Origin: JABFXX01 sp964419605
GTDB lineage: Bacteria; Myxococcota_A; Polyangia; Haliangiales; Haliangiaceae
NCBI GenBank assembly: GCA_964419605.1
Contig: CAYQQM010000005.1
Coordinates: forward strand, 27,390 to 91,389
Direction: 5' to 3'
DNA: 64,000 nucleotides
Shown here: piece by piece, positions 1-9,485 of the stretch
Layout of the letters: every line of letters starts with the position of its first letter
Numbering within the stretch: the first letter of the stretch is position 1
Made by a program: the position numbers and the translations under genes
The notes under the pieces: generated by a model
Database searches by the model: none
Seen by the model: only the letters and a program-made list of their open reading frames with translations
Told to the model about the DNA's origin: nothing

Positions 1-783
1 CCGCCTTTGCCGCCAATTCCGAAACGGCTGCCAAAACACCAGCTGTACGACAGCTTAGATGCGGCCTTGCTTGCGCTGATTCCCAAGCAGCCGCGAGTCA
101 TCGGGATCGGCGAGCTCCATAACCGCACGGATCGACCGGTTGCTTCGAGCGTCAAATCCAGCCTGGCGCACATGACCGCAGCCTGGCCGGCGATTGCACC
201 TCGCGTCTCGGACCTCGTCGTCGAGACGTGGGTGGTTGACCCCAGCTGTGGCAAGATTGCGGCGGAAGCCACCGCGGCGATGGGGACGGAGATCAAGCGC
301 CCGGAAGCGACAAAAAATGAGGTGACCCTGCTCGCCGAGGCTGCAAGAGCCGCCAACGTTCAGCCTCACGCGATGACGTTGTCGTGCGACGACTACAAAA
401 CCCTGCGTCCCAACGGCCAGGTTGATCCGGTCGCGATGCTAACGCTGACCACGCGCGAGTTGACGCGAATCAGTACCAGCGCGGTGGCGTATCGAGCCAG
501 ACACGCCGATCCCAGGCCCTGGGTGATCGTCTATGGCGGCGCGCTGCACAACGACCGATTCCCAACCAAACCGCTCGCCGAGTGGAGCTTCGCCAAGGCT
601 GTAGACCGAGCGACCCACGATCGCTTCGTCGAGATCGATCTGATCGTTCCCGAAGTCGCGCTTCTCGACCCCCCGTCGCAGAACCAACCATGGTTCGCAT
701 TGGCTCAAGTCACCAGCGACAAGGTCATCGTGTGGAAGCGCGGCGAACGATCGTTTGTTGTGATCTTGCCGAAATCCCCATAA
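1..783 (+). CDS. 5'-truncated protein with Tiki/TraB/ChaN-like look (uncertain)
   Basis: The reading frame is open from the first base and ends in TAA at 781-783, so the gene probably begins outside the window; the first in-frame start-like codon is a TTG at 7. The visible part is about 260 residues. Motifs such as IGIGELHNR near the N-terminus, a central DLVVETW strand and a late YGGALHNDR segment recall the GxxH-type motifs of the Tiki/TraB/ChaN superfamily (haem-binding or metalloprotease-like folds), but the match is by eye only. No membrane segment is seen in the visible part. It runs towards rnpB, with a palindromic repeat between their 3' ends. Function is not assigned. Confidence 0.6.
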   Translation, partial: PPLPPIPKRLPKHQLYDSLDAALLALIPKQPRVIGIGELHNRTDRPVASSVKSSLAHMTAAWPAIAPRVSDLVVETWVVDPSCGKIAAEATAAMGTEIKRPEATKNEVTLLAEAARAANVQPHAMTLSCDDYKTLRPNGQVDPVAMLTLTTRELTRISTSAVAYRARHADPRPWVIVYGGALHNDRFPTKPLAEWSFAKAVDRATHDRFVEIDLIVPEVALLDPPSQNQPWFALAQVTSDKVIVWKRGERSFVVILPKSP

Positions 784-825
784 CAGCCAACACGGAAATT
801 CACCGCGCGACCGGAGCGGCGCTGA

Positions 826-969
826 GCGCGCAGTCATTTGTGTTGAGGCGAGGCGGCTAGGAGAGAGGAGCGCAGCGTACTTCCTGTACGTGAGCACCGC
901 AGCGATGACCCTTGGAAATCCCCGACGGGGGACGACGCCAACGAAGCCTCAACACAAATGGCTGCGCGC
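826..969. repeat. Dispersed palindromic element, copy 1
   Basis: Terminal inverted repeats of 24 bases with one mismatch (826-849 and 946-969) enclose about 96 bases. The inner 15 bases (835-849 against 946-960) are perfect. The interior carries GGAGCGCAGCGTACTTCC and GTACGTGAGCACCGCAGCG, also found in copy 2 at 9486-9780. The element lies exactly between the convergent ends of the first gene and rnpB, so it could fold into a long cruciform/hairpin and act as a two-way terminator (inference). A short in-frame peptide beginning LTYRKYAALL on the minus strand is only a shadow of the repeat. Confidence 0.85.
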
Positions 970-979
970 GATAGGAGTG

Positions 980-1375
<396 letters not shown>

Positions 1376-1382
1376 CCCAGGT

Positions 1383-1411
1383 ACCCTACCCACTCCGACA
1401 CGGCTCGGCAA
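1383..1411 (-). promoter_or_regulatory. Predicted sigma-70 promoter of rnpB
   Basis: On the minus strand TTGCCG (1411-1406) is followed by 17 bases and TAGGGT (1388-1383). The predicted transcript start, 7-8 bases downstream, coincides with the first base of RNase P helix P1 near 1375. The agreement between spacing and the independently derived RNA end makes this a good call. Confidence 0.7.
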
Positions 1412-1426
1412 GGCTCCTTTGTGCGC

Positions 1427-1455
1427 TTGCCGCGCACTCGCAAGCGGGTTATAGA
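1427..1455 (+). promoter_or_regulatory. Predicted sigma-70 promoter of typA
   Basis: TTGCCG at 1427-1432, a 17-base spacer and TATAGA at 1450-1455 face typA, whose ATG is at 1505. This would give a leader of about 43 bases. It uses the same -35 hexamer and spacing as the divergent rnpB promoter, and the two are separated by 15 bases. Confidence 0.6.
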
Positions 1456-1504
1456 CCGCGGTCCCGCGGCGCCCCGCCGCTAGGAAAGCGCCAAAGGCTC
1501 GTAA

Positions 1505-3322
1505 ATGCCCGAAATTCGAAACGTTGCAATCATCGCCCACGTCGACCACGGAAAAACCACCCTGGTCGATGGGCTGCTCAAACAAGCGGGAACGTTCCGC
1601 GAAGGCGAGGTCGTCGCTGAACGCGCGATGGATTCCAATGACCTCGAGCGCGAGCGTGGCATTACGATTCTGTCCAAGTGCACGGCGGTCACGTGGAAAG
1701 GGGTGCGAATCAACATCGTCGATACCCCCGGCCATGCCGATTTCGGCGGCGAAGTAGAGCGCGTGCTCGGCATGGTCGACTCGGTACTGCTGCTCGTGGA
1801 CGCCTATGAAGGCGCGATGCCACAAACGCGGTTTGTGACCCAAAAGGCGTTCGAGATGGGGCTACATCCGATCGTCGTGGTCAATAAGATCGATCGACCG
1901 GGGGTCGATCCACATCAGGTCATGGACCAGGTGTTTGAGCTGTTTGTCTCGCTGGGCGCTACCGATGAACAACTCGATTTTCCCGTGATTTACGCCTCAG
2001 GGCGAGAGGGCTACGCCATTGCCGAACTTGGCGACACGCCCAAAGATTTGGGGCCGATTCTCGACCTTATCGTCGACAAAGTGCCACCAGCTGGCGGCGA
2101 TCCGGACGCCCCGCTGCAGATGCAAGTCGCCACGCTCGATTACGACGACTTTCTCGGCTACCTCGCGATTGGCCGCATGCGCGCCGGCACCAGCAAGGTC
2201 GGCGACCGCGTCCTACTGGTGCACCGCAACGGCAGCAAGGAAGAATTTCGAGTACAAAAACTGCTCGGATTTCAGGGCCTCAAGCGGTTCGAGCTCGCAG
2301 CCGCGGTTCCGGGGGATATCGTCGCGTTTACCGGGATGTCCGAACTCAACGTCGGCGAAACGATCACCTCGATTCAGAACCCACAGGTGCTGCCGCTGCT
2401 CAAAGTGGATGCGCCAACGATCACCATGAACTTCCGCGTCAACGACGGACCGTTCGCAGGTCGCGAGGGCAAGTGGGTCACGTCGCGCAACCTGCGCGAA
2501 CGGCTCGAACGCGAGATCAAGTCCAATGTCGCGCTGCGCGTCGAAGAAACCGAGACCGCCGGCGTGTTCAAAGTATCGGGTCGCGGCGAACTCCACCTCA
2601 CTGTGCTGATCGAAACGATGCGGCGCGAAGGTTTCGAGCTGTGCGTATCGCAGCCGCAGGTGATCTTACAGACCGACGATCAGGGTGTGGTCACCGAGCC
2701 ATACGAAGACGCCGTAATCGACCTCGACGAGAGCTACGTTGGTGCGGTCGTCGCGGAGCTCAACCGTCGCCTTGGTGTGATGAACGAAATGCGGCCATCC
2801 GCGGCTGGTCGCACGCGCCTGGAATACCGCATCCCGGCGCGGGGCCTGATCGGCTACCGATCGCAGTTCATGACTGACACGCGAGGCACCGGCGTGCTGT
2901 ACACACAGTTCAGCGGATACGGCCCAAAGGCAGGCGAGATTCGCACGCGCCAAAACGGAGTCCTCGTTTCGAGTGAAGAAGGCGTATCAAACGCGTATGG
3001 CCTGTTCTATCTTCAGGAACGCGGCCAACTGTTCATCGCTCCAAACGTAAAGAACTACAGCGGCATGATTGTCGGCATCCACAGCCGCGACAACGACCTC
3101 GTCGTCAATCCCAACAAAGTCAAAAAGCTGACCAATATCCGAACCACTGCCGCCGACGAGAAACTCGTGCTGGCCCCGCCCAAGCAGCTCACACTCGAAT
3201 ACGCACTCGAATTCATCAACGAGGACGAGCTGGTCGAAGTGACGCCCGAGACGATCCGACTGCGCAAAATGGTCCTCGACCACAACGTGCGCAAGCGGCA
3301 AGAAAAAGCTGCCGCCTCGTAA
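1505..3322 (+). CDS. typA: Ribosome-associated GTPase TypA/BipA
   Basis: Translational GTPase of the EF-G/LepA superfamily that binds 70S ribosomes and supports 50S assembly and growth under stress. The 605-residue length is standard. The G1 motif AHVDHGKTT lies near residues 11-19, with switch I RERGITI, G3 DTPGHAD and G4 NKIDRP following in order. Domain II and the EF-G-like domain III/V follow, with the BipA-specific C-terminal domain (around GLFYLQERGQ and NVRKRQEK at the end). The ATG follows a weak AAAGG. It is divergent from rnpB and convergent with malQ, with only five bases between the stop codons. Confidence 0.97.
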   Translation: MPEIRNVAIIAHVDHGKTTLVDGLLKQAGTFREGEVVAERAMDSNDLERERGITILSKCTAVTWKGVRINIVDTPGHADFGGEVERVLGMVDSVLLLVDAYEGAMPQTRFVTQKAFEMGLHPIVVVNKIDRPGVDPHQVMDQVFELFVSLGATDEQLDFPVIYASGREGYAIAELGDTPKDLGPILDLIVDKVPPAGGDPDAPLQMQVATLDYDDFLGYLAIGRMRAGTSKVGDRVLLVHRNGSKEEFRVQKLLGFQGLKRFELAAAVPGDIVAFTGMSELNVGETITSIQNPQVLPLLKVDAPTITMNFRVNDGPFAGREGKWVTSRNLRERLEREIKSNVALRVEETETAGVFKVSGRGELHLTVLIETMRREGFELCVSQPQVILQTDDQGVVTEPYEDAVIDLDESYVGAVVAELNRRLGVMNEMRPSAAGRTRLEYRIPARGLIGYRSQFMTDTRGTGVLYTQFSGYGPKAGEIRTRQNGVLVSSEEGVSNAYGLFYLQERGQLFIAPNVKNYSGMIVGIHSRDNDLVVNPNKVKKLTNIRTTAADEKLVLAPPKQLTLEYALEFINEDELVEVTPETIRLRKMVLDHNVRKRQEKAAAS

Positions 3323-3327
3323 CGGCC

Positions 3328-5388
3328 CTAGGTGTCCACGTTCCGCGGTCGGATCGCCGCAACTGCCTGAATCACTTCGGAGTCGACAGCAGTTTCCCAA
3401 CCTTCGACGCGGCGATGCCAGTTCGGCCGCTCGCTGGTCGTGCCTGGCACGTTGTGCGGCACGCGCTCGAGTGCAACATCGTCAAGGGCAACCAACACGA
3501 CTTCGGCGGGGCCCCGCGCCAGTTCGACCGTCACCGCGGTCATCGCCGACTGTAGCGGATCGGAACTCGGATGGTCTGCCGCCAACGCTGCCACCGCCGC
3601 TTTCGACGCATCGCGTGCCTGCCGTTCGGACCGCTCTTGCGCTTCATCGATGAGGCCTAGCTCGCGCTTGTCGCTGATGTCAGCCCCGGTCCACCAACCC
3701 GCAAACGTCGCTGTGTCGTGCGTATTGAGACTGGCGATCGAGTCTGCGGGAGATGGATCGCTAACATCACCCGGATGCGACGGAAAATGCCACTGGCCAA
3801 CGTGTAAGCGATACAGCCCATGCTTCGCCATCGCTGGACGAACGTAATCGGGCACGGTCCCCAGATCCTCCCCAGCAACGGCGCAGTGCGCTCGCGCAGA
3901 CTCCAGGGTTAGTATCGCTAGCAAGTCGCCCGCCGGATAACGCAGATAAACGCCGTCGGTTGCAGGGCGACCCTCGGGAACGCAGTAGAGTCGAAATAAC
4001 CCCATCACGTGATCGATGCGCAGCAGCCCGGAAACGCGCACGTGATGCCGCACGCAATCGATCCAATAACGGTACTTGTCGCGCCTGAGCGCAATCGGCG
4101 AAACAGGTGGCAATCCCCAGTTCTGACCACCGAGGAACAGCGCGTCCGGTGGCGCCCCCGCCGCCAGCGACGTGAGAAACAGATGCCGGTAGCGCCAAAC
4201 GTCGTACGCATCGATACTCACCCCGACGGGAAGATCGAGGTACAGCGCGGCCTTGCTGTTTCGTAGCGCCCCGAGCTGCTGGCTCATCGCCCATTGCGAA
4301 AACACGTGGGAGTCCACGCGTACCGATTCGGCTCCGCTGTGAAGCGCATCTTCGCGGGTCCTCATGACGCCAATCCCACTTCGGGTTGGCTCGGGCCATA
4401 CACGCCAGGGCTCGCGCCGAACCTCGCCTATCGCGCGAAACGCTGCGTAGTCCCACACGCCGAGCTCGGTCGCCCACGCACGCACCGCCTCACGCCGTGC
4501 CGAGTCGGCAAAGCATGCCGCGGTTAATCGATCGATCACGGGCCGCCGCCACGCATATTGTTCTCGGTAGTCGATGTTGCGCCGCGAAGCTACGGCAGGC
4601 ACGGGAACCTCCACGCCAAGTTCCGCTCCCAGCCGCGGCAGGTCGAGGTAAACCTCGTTCCAAAACATCCGGCTCACCGGTGAGTACGGTGAAAATTCTC
4701 CACTGGACTCGGCAAAGAACGCTGCAAGCAATGGCAGCGTGGCCACGTACCTGCCGCCGCTCCGCTCTACCGCGCGCATCAAGGTTCGCAGGCTCGACAA
4801 ATCGCCCGCCGCTCCGCTAGTGCGCGACGCGAGACCGTACACCGGCGCAAACACTCCCCAACACTTGCTCGCCGGCCCGGGCGGGCGCCACGCCCGCGTC
4901 GGAGCGGCAATCACCATCGCTTGGCCAGCGGTATCACCCACACGCCAGGTCAACGTTCCGTAGCCCAAAGCACCGTCGAGCAAAACGCGAGCGCGGCGCG
5001 CGCAATGCGCCCGACCACCCGGATAGGCATGCGAATCGGAGGGAAGATCGAACAGCGAACCGCGCGCTGTGAACGCGCGACCATCTTCCATTTCCACCTC
5101 GAGCGTCCAAGCTGCGTCGCGATCTGCAGCAACCCGCATCACAACTTCCAGATCGCCATCCCACGCTACAACGGCCGGCCCCACAACCTCCGACCATTGC
5201 TGTTGTTCCAGCTGGGACAAAGCGTCGTCCGCCTCCACAGCAATGCCAAGCTCAGGCTCGAAAGCTGCCAGCATCTGACGAATCGCCTCATCACTCGCGA
5301 TAGAGGGTTGACCACGCCAATTCACGTAGTCCACATCCAACCCAGCCAAGCGCGCAAGTGCGCGAAGGTCTTTCGAAGCCCGAGTCAT
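3328..5388 (-). CDS. malQ: 4-alpha-glucanotransferase (amylomaltase, GH77)
   Basis: Disproportionating enzyme that moves alpha-1,4-glucan segments between maltodextrins or glycogen-derived chains in the cytoplasm. GH77 catalytic signatures occur in the expected order: RIDHVMGLFR (nucleophile Asp), GEDLGTVP (acid/base Glu) and NTHDTATF (transition-state Asp). The SPYSPVSR and NIDYREQYAW stretches are also typical. The 686 residues include an N-terminal region of about 150 residues before the barrel, as in MalQ enzymes with accessory N-domains. Its start abuts the stop of the upstream DUF2490 gene, so it is the last gene of the lipoprotein-VTC-DUF4956-DUF2490-malQ operon. That is an unusual setting for an amylomaltase. 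Confidence 0.93.
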   Translation of the reverse strand: MTRASKDLRALARLAGLDVDYVNWRGQPSIASDEAIRQMLAAFEPELGIAVEADDALSQLEQQQWSEVVGPAVVAWDGDLEVVMRVAADRDAAWTLEVEMEDGRAFTARGSLFDLPSDSHAYPGGRAHCARRARVLLDGALGYGTLTWRVGDTAGQAMVIAAPTRAWRPPGPASKCWGVFAPVYGLASRTSGAAGDLSSLRTLMRAVERSGGRYVATLPLLAAFFAESSGEFSPYSPVSRMFWNEVYLDLPRLGAELGVEVPVPAVASRRNIDYREQYAWRRPVIDRLTAACFADSARREAVRAWATELGVWDYAAFRAIGEVRREPWRVWPEPTRSGIGVMRTREDALHSGAESVRVDSHVFSQWAMSQQLGALRNSKAALYLDLPVGVSIDAYDVWRYRHLFLTSLAAGAPPDALFLGGQNWGLPPVSPIALRRDKYRYWIDCVRHHVRVSGLLRIDHVMGLFRLYCVPEGRPATDGVYLRYPAGDLLAILTLESARAHCAVAGEDLGTVPDYVRPAMAKHGLYRLHVGQWHFPSHPGDVSDPSPADSIASLNTHDTATFAGWWTGADISDKRELGLIDEAQERSERQARDASKAAVAALAADHPSSDPLQSAMTAVTVELARGPAEVVLVALDDVALERVPHNVPGTTSERPNWHRRVEGWETAVDSEVIQAVAAIRPRNVDT

Positions 5389-6072
5389 TCAGTCCAACTC
5401 AATCGCGTAACTCACCAAGATCGCGTGGACCGTCGGGTCTGAAGCATCTCGCTGCGCAAACTCGAGTACATAGCCGAGACCCGCAGCGCCCAGACCGACC
5501 GGAGTCGAAAGTTCCGCCCCGAGACGGATTTTGTCAAGCTCGATGCCATTGGGATCGGCAATCGCGTAGAAGACCTCTGTGCTGACCTCCGGCCTGATGC
5601 GCCGATAGCCGCGCCAGGCAGCGCTCGCTTTCGCGCGAACTCCGTGTCGAAGGTCATCGCTGCTCCAGCCGCGAATTTGCTCGGTGAACAACAAGCGAGC
5701 AGAGAAGCGAAAATCAGTAGCCACATCCGCTCGGACGGTTCCCCCGAGATACGGACGGTGACGAACGACCAACTCACCAGAACCGTTGCGCAGGTACTGC
5801 AAGCGATATCCGGCAACAACGCGCATCCATCGCGCAACGCGGACCGTGACAGCCACATCGGGCATGATTTGCGCAACGCGCGACACATCTTGGTCAAAAC
5901 GAAGGTGCTGTTCGTACGATACGGACCACGTTCGCGATAGCTCCTTGCCGAGGTCAAACACAAGCCAAAGCTGCGCGTCCGACTGCGCGACTGCGGGCGC
6001 GCTCAGGCTTATCAGCGTCAACGCGCTGACGACGGTTCGAATCGCATGTCCAGAGCGCCTTGGGCCGTTCAC
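5389..6072 (-). CDS. DUF2490-type outer-membrane protein
   Basis: 227 residues with a cleavable signal peptide (hydrophobic core about 12-28, AVAQS cleavage site near 30). The rest is alternating beta-strand-like sequence, with motifs such as WLVFDLGKEL near the start of the mature chain and YRLQYLRNG in the middle. This is the pattern of DUF2490 small beta-barrels. It probably sits in the outer membrane. Its ATG overlaps the stop of the DUF4956 gene upstream (ATGA) and its stop abuts the malQ start, so it is translationally coupled on both sides. Biochemical role unknown. Confidence 0.7.
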   Translation of the reverse strand: MNGPRRSGHAIRTVVSALTLISLSAPAVAQSDAQLWLVFDLGKELSRTWSVSYEQHLRFDQDVSRVAQIMPDVAVTVRVARWMRVVAGYRLQYLRNGSGELVVRHRPYLGGTVRADVATDFRFSARLLFTEQIRGWSSDDLRHGVRAKASAAWRGYRRIRPEVSTEVFYAIADPNGIELDKIRLGAELSTPVGLGAAGLGYVLEFAQRDASDPTVHAILVSYAIELD

Positions 6073-6713
6073 GACGGCCGTTCCTTACTTGGCGGCTCGG
6101 GCACGGTATAGAACACGGTGATTTCAGCCGCGTCGCGCAGCGTGTCAATGCGGTGAATTTGCACCTGGATCACGCGAATGCCCAGCCTGTGGTCGAGATC
6201 CGCGAACAACTCGGACTGCTTGCCCGGGTGAAGCAGCGATAGATTGTCATACAAAACCGGCAATACTCGGTCGTGGCGAATAGCCGGCCAAAGCTCTAGA
6301 AGGTAACACATACTGACGATCACCACATTCACTGCGAGGAGTTCAGCGAAGCTGATCTTTTTATTAGCCACAGCATTGACGATGCCAATCCCGATCACAA
6401 CGAATTGGTAGTTTAGATCGCGAAGCTTTATTTCTTCGGTGCGATAGCGAAGAATTCCAAATACCGCAAACAAACCGAGAGCAAACCCGAGTTCGACTGG
6501 CACCTTGCGCAGCGAGGCGCAGAGCGTAAATGTTATTACGTTGAAGACAAAATACGTGAATATGAATTCGCGATTGCGATACAGCCGAAAATAGAGCAGA
6601 ACGATCAATCCAACAAACACCAGATTGAATCCAAGGCGCGCCAACAGCTGAACGAAGTCCTTGGTATCGAGAAAGTTCTCGGTACCAAAAATGGTTACAA
6701 AATTCATCGGCAC
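6069..6713 (-). CDS. DUF4956 membrane protein
   Basis: 214 residues with about four membrane segments in the N-terminal two thirds (around 25-45, 50-70, 75-92, 105-150), then a soluble tail. The conserved segment FGILRYRTEEIKLRDLNYQF is typical of DUF4956. This family commonly neighbours VTC-domain polyphosphate polymerases and CotH kinases in bacteria, as here. The start overlaps the 3' end of the VTC gene by ten bases. The gene is visibly more AT-rich than its neighbours, largely because of its Phe/Ile/Leu-rich membrane segments. It may anchor or gate the VTC partner at the inner membrane (inference). Confidence 0.85.
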   Translation of the reverse strand: MPMNFVTIFGTENFLDTKDFVQLLARLGFNLVFVGLIVLLYFRLYRNREFIFTYFVFNVITFTLCASLRKVPVELGFALGLFAVFGILRYRTEEIKLRDLNYQFVVIGIGIVNAVANKKISFAELLAVNVVIVSMCYLLELWPAIRHDRVLPVLYDNLSLLHPGKQSELFADLDHRLGIRVIQVQIHRIDTLRDAAEITVFYTVPEPPSKERPS

Positions 6714-7468
6714 ATCCTCTGAAGGCTACGGAGATCAGGTAACAAACGATTCGCGCGGAGTGTGAATCGGTCCGACATCATCATCATGCCGAGCGCATAT
6801 TTGCTCGCCGAACGCGGCCGGAACCCGGCTTCGTGGAGCGTGCGAATGACCGGGGCCTGCACGTCGAACCTCGGCTGCTTGATCTCGACGAATACAAGCT
6901 GACTCAGGCCATTCGACTCTTGGCTACTACATGGGCTGGTCATCGAAAGCCCCACATCAAACGAGCATCGCTCATTGCGCTCAATTCCCACCAGCATGAT
7001 GCGGCGAAAAGCGATCCAGAGAACCGGCCGCAGGCTATCGCTGCGCAAAACACTATGCGCATCGAGAAACCGAGCCGCTGAGTCATCCAACGTGTCTTGT
7101 CCAAAAGGGATTTCTGTACGGGATTTATCGGTGTGAGCAACGCTGCGGCGGCGCTTAACCTCAAGGTAGCTAAGGTGTCGGTCGTCGTAGTGTCGAATCC
7201 GAATTTTGTCGCGCACGCGGCGACCGCGTCGGTGGTCGTGGAAACAACGCAGCGACTCCGTGTCGAAATACAAGCTGCGATACGACGCTCCGTGCAGGTC
7301 CGGACCACCCAGCCGGGCATAGTGACCGACCAACGCGGGGAACAGCGCGGAAATCGCCGATACAGGAATGACGTATTTGGTGTCGACCCGACGCAACAGG
7401 TCGCGCTTCGCCACAAGGTCAGGATCGGCAGGCTCGAGGCCGGCCAGGGCGTTCAAACCGTACGTCAT
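6704..7468 (-). CDS. VTC-domain polyphosphate polymerase-like protein
   Basis: Related to the catalytic tunnel domain of eukaryotic Vtc4, which makes polyphosphate from ATP. From the chosen start the protein has about 254 residues. Family features are the Lys/Arg-rich opening KRDLLRRVDTKYVIP, then YRSLYFDTES, the RDKIRIRHY strand with YLEVKRRR, and a late VEIKQPRFDV strand carrying the paired Glu/Lys. The ATG at 7468 was chosen because it overlaps the preceding stop (ATGA); a longer frame back to 7546 would run into the upstream gene. It lacks the SPX domain of the yeast proteins. Activity is inferred from the family only. Confidence 0.85.
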   Translation of the reverse strand: MTYGLNALAGLEPADPDLVAKRDLLRRVDTKYVIPVSAISALFPALVGHYARLGGPDLHGASYRSLYFDTESLRCFHDHRRGRRVRDKIRIRHYDDRHLSYLEVKRRRSVAHTDKSRTEIPFGQDTLDDSAARFLDAHSVLRSDSLRPVLWIAFRRIMLVGIERNERCSFDVGLSMTSPCSSQESNGLSQLVFVEIKQPRFDVQAPVIRTLHEAGFRPRSASKYALGMMMMSDRFTLRANRLLPDLRSLQRMCR

Positions 7469-8169
7469 CGAATCGTGTACGCTGTGAGCACCTCGATTTG
7501 ATCGGTGCCCTCCTCTCGAATCTTTCCTACGCCACGTGCAAACCAAAACGTCTTGTCGGATTTGCTGCCACCACCTGACATGCTAGTGCGGCGTAGCTTG
7601 AGAGTGCAAAACGCCCCGGCTCCAACGCTGATCGGCTCATCAGCAGCGACCACCGTCCAGCGCTCGGACTTAGTTACTGTCACGGTGATGCCGGTTTGAG
7701 ACTCCGTAACCGCCTCTTCATACGGCACGTCCCAAATGGCTCCGACCGCCGTGTGCGCTGGCGTCTCATCGATGCGCAGCTTACTTGGCAGGTAAACCTC
7801 GTCGGTCATCTGAGACCCAGCGGCATCGATCTCTCGGTGCCGCACCACCATATCGCCGGTGTCTTGCTGCCAGCTCGTCACCATCCCGCCGACTTTGGTT
7901 GTGGTCAGTCGGTACGCCATGACCCCAGCCTTTGCCCCGCCTACGTCTTCCATCGCTCCAACGGTCTGGGTCTTGTTCTCCTTTGCGCCGGTGCCTACAT
8001 CGGTCACTGCGTAACTCCAGCTATTGCCGGTGGCCAGCGGCAAATATCGGCCGGTAGTCGCGCATGGCACGTCGATGGGCGCGTCAGGACTGCCTTCCTT
8101 GCTGCCTCCGCATGCCGCGAATCCGGCGCAAGCCAAGCAGGCGACTACCACGGCATGCACGAAGCGCAT
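7465..8169 (-). CDS. Lipoprotein of unknown function
   Basis: 234 residues from the ATG at 8169; a longer frame starts at 8193. A lipoprotein signal ends FAAC with Cys20, followed by a short Asp/Pro-rich linker (SPDAPIDVP). The mature part is beta-rich with a GNSWSYAV strand near the start, recalling a single lipocalin- or TapB-like sandwich, but no family is firmly recognised. It is the first gene of the VTC operon and is coupled to the VTC gene by an ATGA overlap. About 110 bases separate it from the divergent CotH-like gene, so a shared control region is likely. Confidence 0.75.
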   Translation of the reverse strand: MRFVHAVVVACLACAGFAACGGSKEGSPDAPIDVPCATTGRYLPLATGNSWSYAVTDVGTGAKENKTQTVGAMEDVGGAKAGVMAYRLTTTKVGGMVTSWQQDTGDMVVRHREIDAAGSQMTDEVYLPSKLRIDETPAHTAVGAIWDVPYEEAVTESQTGITVTVTKSERWTVVAADEPISVGAGAFCTLKLRRTSMSGGGSKSDKTFWFARGVGKIREEGTDQIEVLTAYTIR

Positions 8170-8279
8170 AGACGCCAATTGTCGCACGCACATGGACTAC
8201 CTGGCAAACGCAAAATCGCCACGCTCGCACGGCCTCACTTTTTTCCGCCCGCCCCTTCTAGCCGAGCTAAGGTCTAGGA

Positions 8280-9467
8280 ATGGTTCGCCTAGCGGTAACG
8301 GCGTGGTTGCTTTTCTGCTCCGCTTGTAGCGCCACGATCAGCGCTGGGAAGCCGGACGCCGACGAGACTCCAGATGCGGCGATTCCAGATGCGCCTCCAC
8401 AACCTCCCCCAGGAAACATGGTGTTTGCGCACGATCGGCTGCACCGGATCCAGATCGAAGTGGCAACACCGTATCTCAATCAACTTGAAAACAACGTGGA
8501 CAGCCGGATTCCATGCTCGTTTACGTTTGACGGCCACCGAATCGACAACGTCGGAATCCGCAAAAAAGGTGGCTACGGTTCACCCGCAAATATCACGGAA
8601 AAAACCGGCTTCAGCGTAAAGTTTGACCAGTTTGTATCGGGTCAAAAACTTAACGGACTCAAGCGCGTTTTGCTTAACAATGCCAAAGAAGATATTACAT
8701 TTCTGAGTGAAACCATCGGCTACTTATCCTACCGGGAGTTAGGCCTGGCAGCGCCGCTAAGCTCCCATGCCCAGGTCACATTTAACGGCGAAGACAAAGG
8801 CATCTTTATCCTAAAAGAGGCCATCTCGGGCGAGTTCCTCGAGCGAGTGTTCGGAAAATCAAACGATCAGGGGAACCTTTACGAAGGCTTCCTCCATCTA
8901 ACAAATCAACCACTCGGCGATTTTGTCACTCACCCCGAAGAGCTCGACCTCAAGGACGAAGTCGAAGACAAGCGCAGCCGCACGGACGTGGTAGCCCTGG
9001 GGCAGACCATCCTCAGTGCGTCCGATACGAACTTTGAGACCCAGGTGGCCGCGAAATTCGCGCTCGACATGTACATCAAGTCTGCGGCTCTCGACACGAT
9101 CCTGGGCTATTGGGACAGCTACGGTTACTACTTAAACAACTATTATCTATACCATTCTCCCGTAACCGACACGTTTGTTTATATCCCTCACGGGATGGAT
9201 CAGCTGATGTATTCCAACCCTGGTCAACCGATGGGCAGACTTCTGAAACGAATCTTCGCCATCCCCGCGTTACGCGCCAAGTTCGATCGAGAAACTGCAG
9301 CCATTCGCAACGCCTGGCCGGCTGCCGCCCTCACAGCCCGCATCGACGAAGTCGCGACAATTCTAGCCACCGCTACTCGAGGTCCTCAGACCGACATCGA
9401 CCTTCAAAATTTCCGCAACAACCGCAGCCGCATCCGCTCAACCATCGCAAACCTCGGCCAGCCCTAA
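8280..9467 (+). CDS. CotH-kinase-family lipoprotein
   Basis: 395 residues with a short signal and lipobox ending at Cys16, then a Pro/Asp-Ala linker (residues about 22-46). The body matches the CotH family: DNVGIRKKG strand, KLNGLKRVLLNN, the GIFILKEAISGEFLERVFG stretch and a following GNLYEG. CotH proteins of spore formers are atypical secreted protein kinases; family members with VTC and DUF4956 partners are common in bacterial genomes. It is divergent from the VTC operon and probably exposed at the cell surface. Kinase activity is not provable from sequence alone. It ends just before palindromic element copy 2. Confidence 0.88.
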   Translation: MVRLAVTAWLLFCSACSATISAGKPDADETPDAAIPDAPPQPPPGNMVFAHDRLHRIQIEVATPYLNQLENNVDSRIPCSFTFDGHRIDNVGIRKKGGYGSPANITEKTGFSVKFDQFVSGQKLNGLKRVLLNNAKEDITFLSETIGYLSYRELGLAAPLSSHAQVTFNGEDKGIFILKEAISGEFLERVFGKSNDQGNLYEGFLHLTNQPLGDFVTHPEELDLKDEVEDKRSRTDVVALGQTILSASDTNFETQVAAKFALDMYIKSAALDTILGYWDSYGYYLNNYYLYHSPVTDTFVYIPHGMDQLMYSNPGQPMGRLLKRIFAIPALRAKFDRETAAIRNAWPAAALTARIDEVATILATATRGPQTDIDLQNFRNNRSRIRSTIANLGQP

Positions 9468-9485
9468 ACGTGCAGCGCGTACTCA

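Noticed and set aside
439..897. Minus-strand frame starting LTYRKYAALL, also seen near 9700
   Set aside because: It overlaps the palindromic repeat and the first gene; the shared peptide only reflects the repeat sequence.
3767..4477. Alternative minus-strand frame inside malQ
   Set aside because: Shadow frame; the malQ frame has all catalytic motifs.
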